Positions 52,004 to 64,000 of a stretch of 64,000 bases of DNA are shown here, one piece after another. Within the stretch, counting starts at the first letter, position 1. The number at the start of each line of letters is the position of its first letter. The stretch covers positions 15,216,001-15,280,000 of the forward strand of contig NC_090704.1 in the NCBI RefSeq assembly GCF_040954835.1, read 5' to 3'. Origin of the DNA: Lepisosteus oculatus (taxonomy: Eukaryota; Chordata; Actinopteri; Semionotiformes; Lepisosteidae). The position numbers and the translations under genes are program-made. The notes under the pieces were generated by a model. The model searched no databases and had not been told where the DNA came from. It saw only the letters and a program-made list of their open reading frames with translations.

Positions 52004-54258
52004 CTTGACCTTAGCTAGAAGGAAAAAGAAAATAGATTGGGGTCATCACAGAAAGATGCACCCGTCATTTGTGCCTAAAATAAAAGTGCCTACTGGTCCT
52101 ATATACAACAGACATTTGTATGCAGGTACTGTTGACTTCATAGTTGCATGTACTATTCTACCCACTGAAACTTTGAAAGGCTGGGTGTGATTTGGGTTGT
52201 GATAAGATGTATTGCAACATTTGCTTTCTCCTGGTAATAAGACCTTGATAAGTTACAAATAAAAATAATCTAGCAAATCAGCAAAGTTAAGGCAAATGCA
52301 AGGCACACAAATACATTCCTACTTCTCCGAGAATATTTACTTAAAAGATTTCAAATAATGGTCTTAAAAATATCTTCAAGCATTTCAAAAGACAGCAAAA
52401 CGTGCTGCCAACGACTGTCCATACATTCATCAAGGACATCTAGAGCACTTGCAGGCTGATCGAGATCTATTTTTAGGACCCCAAAACAGTCTCCTACACC
52501 TGTTGAAGCTGCATGTTGGAAGAATCCTCTTGCTGGTACCCTCATTGGCCGTTACCTAGCAACAAGCCCGCTCTTAAAATTTCACTCTTCCTAGCCAATA
52601 GACCAACACTCCGCATATTAAACAAGCCAACGTCACTAATTTAGGGCTTCTTTAAAAAGAAATATGGCCGAGTTGTACTTTGACCACAAAATACCAGTTT
52701 AGTTAATGAATGTAGACAGATGCATATGTTCAGAACTGCTGGAAATTATAAACCAAATCAATAAATACATTGGATTGCATTGGAGTGTTAAGCGACAATT
52801 TTCCTCCACGATTTTAGGAACACGTACAAATATTAGGGTATAATGTTTGGAGTAAGTCTCTACTCCGAATCAAGTCGGAGGATTCTACGATAAAGTTTGA
52901 CAAAATTCAACGAATGATTGTATGCACAACTGAACATGACAAAAGGCTACGACTATCATTTAGAGCTAATCATGTTAAAACTAAATCCTGCTTTTGAACA
53001 TACTGTATGTAAAACAATTTTGGTTAAAATTTACGGGAAAAAACGCAATCAATGTTTGCCAAACAACGTTACTATATTTAGATGCAAATCAGGTTTTTGA
53101 ACTGTCTAAGCTTTTATGCAATTGAATAGATAATGAACGGATTTTAAGATGCTTTTTATAACTGTTCTCCTTATTTCATAGAGAGCTTAACATTACGTGC
53201 CCACTTTCGCAACGTTTTGTTGGTCAAGGACACCGATATAAATCTGTTGAAAATGCAGTTTATACTGTAGCTTTAAAGCAAGCATGCCAAAGTTCAAATA
53301 TGAGTGCCGAAGGCAACTTGCACAATCAGCCTTTAGTGGAAGAATTTTCAGACTTCTCTTTACAGAAATAACCAAATGAATACTACAAAATTACCATATC
53401 AATGCACAGCTGAGGTTAAGAGAAACTCAAGTTCTCTAACCCACGAAACTATAGTCGTACAGAGATTATATTTTGCAAAATTAGAAACACAGGTGGTGGT
53501 GGAACCTGTCATCCCAGTTCAGTTTACCCGACCGCAAAGTCAGAACCAGGTGAGAGGCGATTAAATTTAGGCTTCCTGCAGATGTGCAAGAAAGCCACTG
53601 TAAAATATGACAGATGCAGAGGCTTTGTATCGTTACTGTATAAACATCGACTCCCACTACAGAATGGGAAATACAAACGAATTTTAAGCATTTCTTAAAA
53701 TGTTATAGTTACCAAACAAAATTACGTAAAGAGCGTTTCAAGAGGATGTAAACCGTCTTTAGCCTAACCGTTTTCACAGATTAGCAGAAGCTTGCGGGAC
53801 TCAGTTTAACAGAGTCTGACAATGAACTTGAGAAACAGACTCCGTGCTGGAGAAATGTTAAATTAGATATACCTGCAGGTTACGGCAACAACCAACTTCA
53901 GAAGAGACAATCTTGGTCTCCAGTTCTCACACTAGCGAGATGAATTAATTTGCAAGGCTTTGCTACAACCTGTATATAAATACATCGAAAAACGTCCTTT
54001 GAAATACAAACTACCAGCTTCAGAAATTTTGCCAAACGCTTTAATGTTTGCCCAAGTACCTGCAAACGGCTGTACTTCATTAGTCTTACTAAAATGTTCA
54101 AATTAATTCAGCCGTAAATTAATTACGACAGAATACAAAAACCTCAGATGGTGGATGATGAATACAAATTCTAGAAAAGTAATATTTTAACGAAATAAAC
54201 TTCCATAACGCTTCAGAAAATAGATGCATTCCTTAAATCCAAATAAGCGAGTACTCAC

Positions 54259-54312
54259 TATAATACCGTAACCTTTCACCAGCACAGACCTTTCCACAGA
54301 AGGAAGCAGTTG
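54259..54312 (-). other. prdx1: Predicted untranslated first exon of PRDX1
   Basis: Transcription is expected to start about 30 bases below the TATA box, near 54310. A good donor (ATA|GTGAGT) at 54258 leads to the acceptor at about 52015, 11 bases before the ATG. It is inferred from motifs, without transcript data. Confidence 0.55.
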
Positions 54313-54337
54313 TAGAAAGAGCCTGTACCGACGTTCA

Positions 54338-54345
54338 AGTTTTTA
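54338..54345 (-). promoter_or_regulatory. prdx1: TATA box of PRDX1
   Basis: TATAAAAA on the minus strand in GGGTATAAAAACTTG, placed correctly for a start near 54310. Confidence 0.6.
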
Positions 54346-54444
54346 TACCCGCCTAGATATCGCGATGGTACAAGTAACCCGCCTCTTGCCACCGGCCTCT
54401 GACATCTCTTTTTCACAATATGCTTCTTTGTGTGCTGTTCTAGC

Positions 54445-54455
54445 ATGACTTTGCA
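54445..54455 (+). promoter_or_regulatory. Antioxidant response element-like site
   Basis: ATGACTTTGCA fits the RTGAYnnnGCR core bound by NRF2/small MAF. It is about 135 bases upstream of the inferred PRDX1 start and 31 bases before the ATG on the other strand. PRDX1 is a known NRF2 target in mammals, so the position is sensible. Binding is inferred. Confidence 0.4.
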
Positions 54456-54485
54456 GTTTTCCAAGTTTTTACAAAGATACGAAGC

Positions 54486-55445
54486 ATGTCGGTAGGACAG
54501 ATAGAGCAAAGCATTTCTTCTGGCTCTTTCTGCAAAAAACGGAAGAAAAATCGTATGTTTCTTTTTTTATCAGTAAAAGTATTGCTAATACTTTTATTGA
54601 CAACTTCGTATGAGAGTTTCTCTGCATTGTGCATTTCTCGGGTCACTTACAGATCGCAGAAGGCATTGATTACATAAAACACTTTACGTTTTACGTAAAT
54701 TACATAAAAGACTTAACGTATATTTCCCCCCTTAGGCTATTAACGGTGCTTATCTAGTATGTGTGTGAAAGGTCAATCAAGGGAACTTCAGTTTAAGTGT
54801 TGCAGTGTGACTGCCCACATCTAATTAGTATGGTAATAAAATTATCTAAATTTTGAATCCCGGATTTCTCATTACAATTATGAATTTTAGAACCTTGTTT
54901 TTATTCCGCGAACTCACCAGTGGAATAAAACACCGTGAACACGGGTTTTTATTGGAGACGCGATTTATTCAAATTTGTTTCATAAACAGCATTCTCTATT
55001 TTGCTGCGACTTGACTGGGTTAATTATCCAGTGGTAAAGTATCATTAAGTTTACTACTCATCATGGAAAACAGTTAAAAATGCGTTTAATATTTGAGTGA
55101 TAGAATTTGATGTTTAAGAAACAGCGTCGGAATGCGAAACCATATGTATATCATAACATTTTCATGCTTTTTTACATCTATGTGAAATAAACTAAGCGTC
55201 CAGCAAAAGTAATTTATTTTGTCACGAAGGCTGCTTTGCCATTTTCTGTAGCTGTCGCAGCTGAATCAGAAAAAACGAGGATTTTTAGGGGTAGAAAAGA
55301 AAACAGGACACTGAGTTCAAACCCGGAAACGGAAATATCAAACAAAAGGAGACGCTCTCTGGAAAATGTAACATATTCAAATACACTGAGTAGTGAAGAA
55401 GAACTGCAGTTATTTAACAGACAGCTCCTGCAAACTCGTGAGTGA
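54486..55445 (+). CDS. Unrecognised two-exon reading frame, divergent from PRDX1, 86 residues
   Basis: I do not recognise this protein. Exon 1 is 54486-54552 (ATG with A at -3; donor AAT C|GTATGT). Exon 2 begins at 55252 after a strong acceptor (TTTTCTGTAG). The phase-1 junction gives C|CT (Pro) and an open frame to TGA at 55443-55445. The protein starts MSVGQIEQSISSGSFCKKRK and has a basic stretch SNKRRRSLEN and an acidic/hydrophobic end SSEEELQLFNRQLLQT. It is probably soluble and nuclear if real. A donor GTGAGT at 55438 would allow a third exon (55502-55594, FSVEVENASCTACLIL), though the intron would be only 64 bases. It does not splice in frame to AKR1A1. Confidence 0.45.
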
Positions 55446-57315
55446 CACATTTCTTATTGGGGTTAAACTAACTGCTTTACGTCTTAACATTTGCAGCACA
55501 GCGTTTAGTGTAGAAGTAGAAAATGCATCTTGCACTGCCTGTCTCATTTTGGTGCTCTGTCCTGAAACGTGTCCAGTCTTGTGTCAAGAGACCGGTGAGT
55601 AATTATTCCCAACTACAAGTCTTTCGAAAGGTAAGTGTGCATTATCGGGGTGAATATAGTAGGTATGCGATCAGAAAACAGGCAGCCAAGTTTTTAAGTA
55701 GTTAGGATGTATGTGAAACTGGGACAGTGAGAAACTATGTGAGAAACAGGTGATTCAAAAACATTTTCCTCGACGTAAATGTTGGCATAATTATGTTGCC
55801 AAAATGACAGGGCTGCAAAGAGAATTCACATACTTATTTGCGTGGGGTACGGTAACGGATGGGCAACATCATATTCGCAATTTAATATATAATCGCAAAA
55901 ACGGCAGTAGAATATTAATATTATGCAAGTGGAAAAAACAGCACTTAATCTGCAAAAGGAAATAATCTGCAAAAGGAAAGCAAGAAATAAGTGCTGACGG
56001 CAGCTGTCTGTTGGGATTGTGGGTATCTGTAGGAACTCGCCTGATTTACAGCAGATTTCACTTCACTTAACCCTCTGAAGTCCGTTTCCAGCGCCGTCAC
56101 ATGACTGGTTTCTCCTCGTGACCCAGGCTAATTATTAAAGATAGCGAAGAGCGTTGTACTTTGGGTGCTGAGTTAATGTGCAATACGTAATGAGAATTCT
56201 TCTACTGACTTTTAAAAAAAAAAACATATTTTCCTCAAACCGGTGTGGTCGACTATTTAGTTCTGTTGATGTGCCTGTTTCCCATACTAATCAATTATCA
56301 CAAAATAAAATATCTTCTTACATCAACAGGAATTAGTTTGATCGATTTAGCTAATGTCCTTATCAAACTCAACTTACCCCCCAAACAAATATTACACTAT
56401 AAAATGATAACTTCTAACTATAACAATTAACAGTACAAAAGGCAGGTATCGATGAGTGGTGTAACAGGGTTTGCAATTCAAATGAGTACAATAAATTATG
56501 GACCTGGCAGAACAATACATAATGCAGCTATTGAAAAGAGCTGTTTTTGTGATACAAACTGGGAACCTGTTGACAAGTAGTGAAGGATTATGGAACAAAT
56601 GGTGTGGTAGTATAAGGATTGCATTTGAATATGCAGTTTTCTTTTTCCTCAGTATGGTTAATGCATAATGATTTTGCTACTTCTGTTTGGATTTTCATGC
56701 ACCATTTGTCTTTTTTGTAAAATCAAAACAAATCTGATTCAACAAAAATTTCCAACCACTTTTATTGTTCTTGCCCTGCTAACTGTGTGTAAAAGTAAAA
56801 TTGGAAGTCCAACAAAACATTAGATAGACTGCTCATTATTTGATATTCAATCTGTTATAGACACACAATTGGGAAAAGGAGAAAACGCAAGCCATTCTTG
56901 TGTTCTGAAAGGCCTGGATATTCTAGTCTCACATTAGGACCTGCAAAGATGGCTAGAAGTTATAAATACAATCTATGATGGCAACAGGGCACTTTCCCTT
57001 TAGAGTCACATATACAGATCAATATTAAAACTTACGATTTGTTTGAACACAACTGGTAATTGCAGTGGGATTCTTTGAGTTATTTAAGTCATTTTAAGTT
57101 GTTTCAGCTAGGGAATTAAATGAGAAAACTGTTATTGAATAACCTGAAAGTTGTTTTAAATATCTGCCTATTGGCCTTAGTTTTTATCTCTTTTACTTCC
57201 AGATTTGCTTGATGATGCTTGAGTAGATGTGATAGAACAGGCTTAGGTTCTGCTGCTGTCGACAGCTGGCCACCTGTATTTCTTTTTTCTCCAGGTACAT
57301 CAGACAGGTGCAGGC
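55446..57315. other. Region upstream of the AKR1A1 start codon
   Basis: The first AKR1A1 coding exon has the acceptor CTTTTTTCTCCAG and a 21-base 5'UTR, so an untranslated first exon must lie to the left. A plausible promoter patch is near 56070-56130 (GCGCCGTCACATGACTGG). No exact start was determined. Confidence 0.35.
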
Positions 57316-63293
<5,978 letters not shown>

Positions 63294-64000
63294 GTAGGTG
63301 CCGTGTCTCTCACTGGACTCGGGTGGGAGAACAGCTGGCTTCCCTTCTCCTCTCCTCTGTCACAGGGGTCACCCGAGTCGAGTTTCTGCAGCTGAAGCAT
63401 GGGTATACACTAATCCATCGCTATACGAGTTCTCCTTTCCACGAGAAGTAGTAACTCCTACCCGCTTCTTCATTTAAATAGCAGATTTTCACTCGTCCCA
63501 AGCTGGGCTCTCGTAAAAGTATTGCCGCGATTCTTGTTTTCTCCCATCTTCCAGGACGAAGAATTTACTTTTTATTTTTTTATTACCTTTTGACTTTATG
63601 GTATAATAAAGGCTTGTTTGTGTTAAGTGCATATAGTAAGGCTAGAACCTAATGTTTATGTCTTTGCTAATGACTGTTACAAAGTAACTACAATACTTTA
63701 CCATAACAGAGCAGGAACGTTATTGTTTGTGCATCAGCCAGTGCCTTTCGGTATGTTACTCGAATAATTAACCAGGAATGTTAATGTTTTCATATGGTGA
63801 TACCATTCTGTGCTGTCTTAAGGTAAAGGTGTAAATGTTTTTCTCCAGAGCTCAAAAATGTTCCTTCAGATAAGAATTATAACATAGGAATTCAATTTCC
63901 ATTATGTGATCTTTCACTTTATGAGCAGTTTTCGAGGAACGAATTATAAAGAGAGATTGCTGTATGTCTCCGTTTTTTGGAGTTGGCCCAATGGAGAGAG
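63294..64000 (+). other. akr1a1: AKR1A1 intron, nothing recognised
   Basis: It begins with the donor GTAGGTG. No further AKR1A1 exon (next expected residues WQVQ-like) appears before the window ends. Confidence 0.6.

Noticed and set aside
57295-57315. N-terminal extension of AKR1A1 upstream of ATG 57316
   Set aside because: The 21 bases after the acceptor are open in frame, but the upstream candidate exons at 54.5-55.6 kb do not join in the right phase, and the ATG fits the family's N-terminus.

Overview
The window is vertebrate nuclear DNA. Genes are split into short exons with GT-AG introns, intergenic DNA is AT-rich, and there are 5S-rRNA-derived SINEs, tRNA-derived SINEs, an L2-type LINE, hAT and Tc1/mariner remnants, Penelope-like element tails and gypsy-type fossils. 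Protein similarity and repeat content point to a ray-finned fish. An early-branching lineage (gar, bowfin or sturgeon-like) is my inference, not something the sequence proves.

Layout, left to right. The last three coding exons of ALDH9A1 lie on + (2956-5306), with a 3'UTR to about 6.3 kb. Repeat-rich intergenic DNA follows (7.8-12.3 kb). Four genes then sit head-to-tail on the minus strand, read from right to left: PRDX1 (coding 52003 to 47470, 5' exon near 54.3 kb), HORMAD1 (44821 to 37633, 12 coding exons), an unrecognised 90-residue single-pass membrane protein (30719 to 24389, 4 exons) and an unrecognised 89-residue protein (20457 to 13283, 3 exons). AKR1A1 begins on + at 57316 and runs off the right edge after its fifth coding exon. 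Between PRDX1 and AKR1A1, divergent from PRDX1, is a further small two-exon reading frame on + (54486-55445).

The recognised genes do not form one pathway. ALDH9A1 (aminoaldehyde oxidation), AKR1A1 (aldehyde reduction) and PRDX1 (peroxide reduction) share an aldehyde/redox theme. HORMAD1 is a meiotic chromosome-axis protein. In human, ALDH9A1 and HORMAD1 are on 1q while PRDX1 and AKR1A1 are neighbours on 1p, so the window may preserve an older linkage.

The least explained content is the three small multi-exon genes, each held together by splice sites and exact phase agreement, and a family of Penelope-type tails. The best-preserved tail (7843-7962) can be folded as a hammerhead-ribozyme-like motif. 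All coordinates were read by eye. No database or structure search was run.
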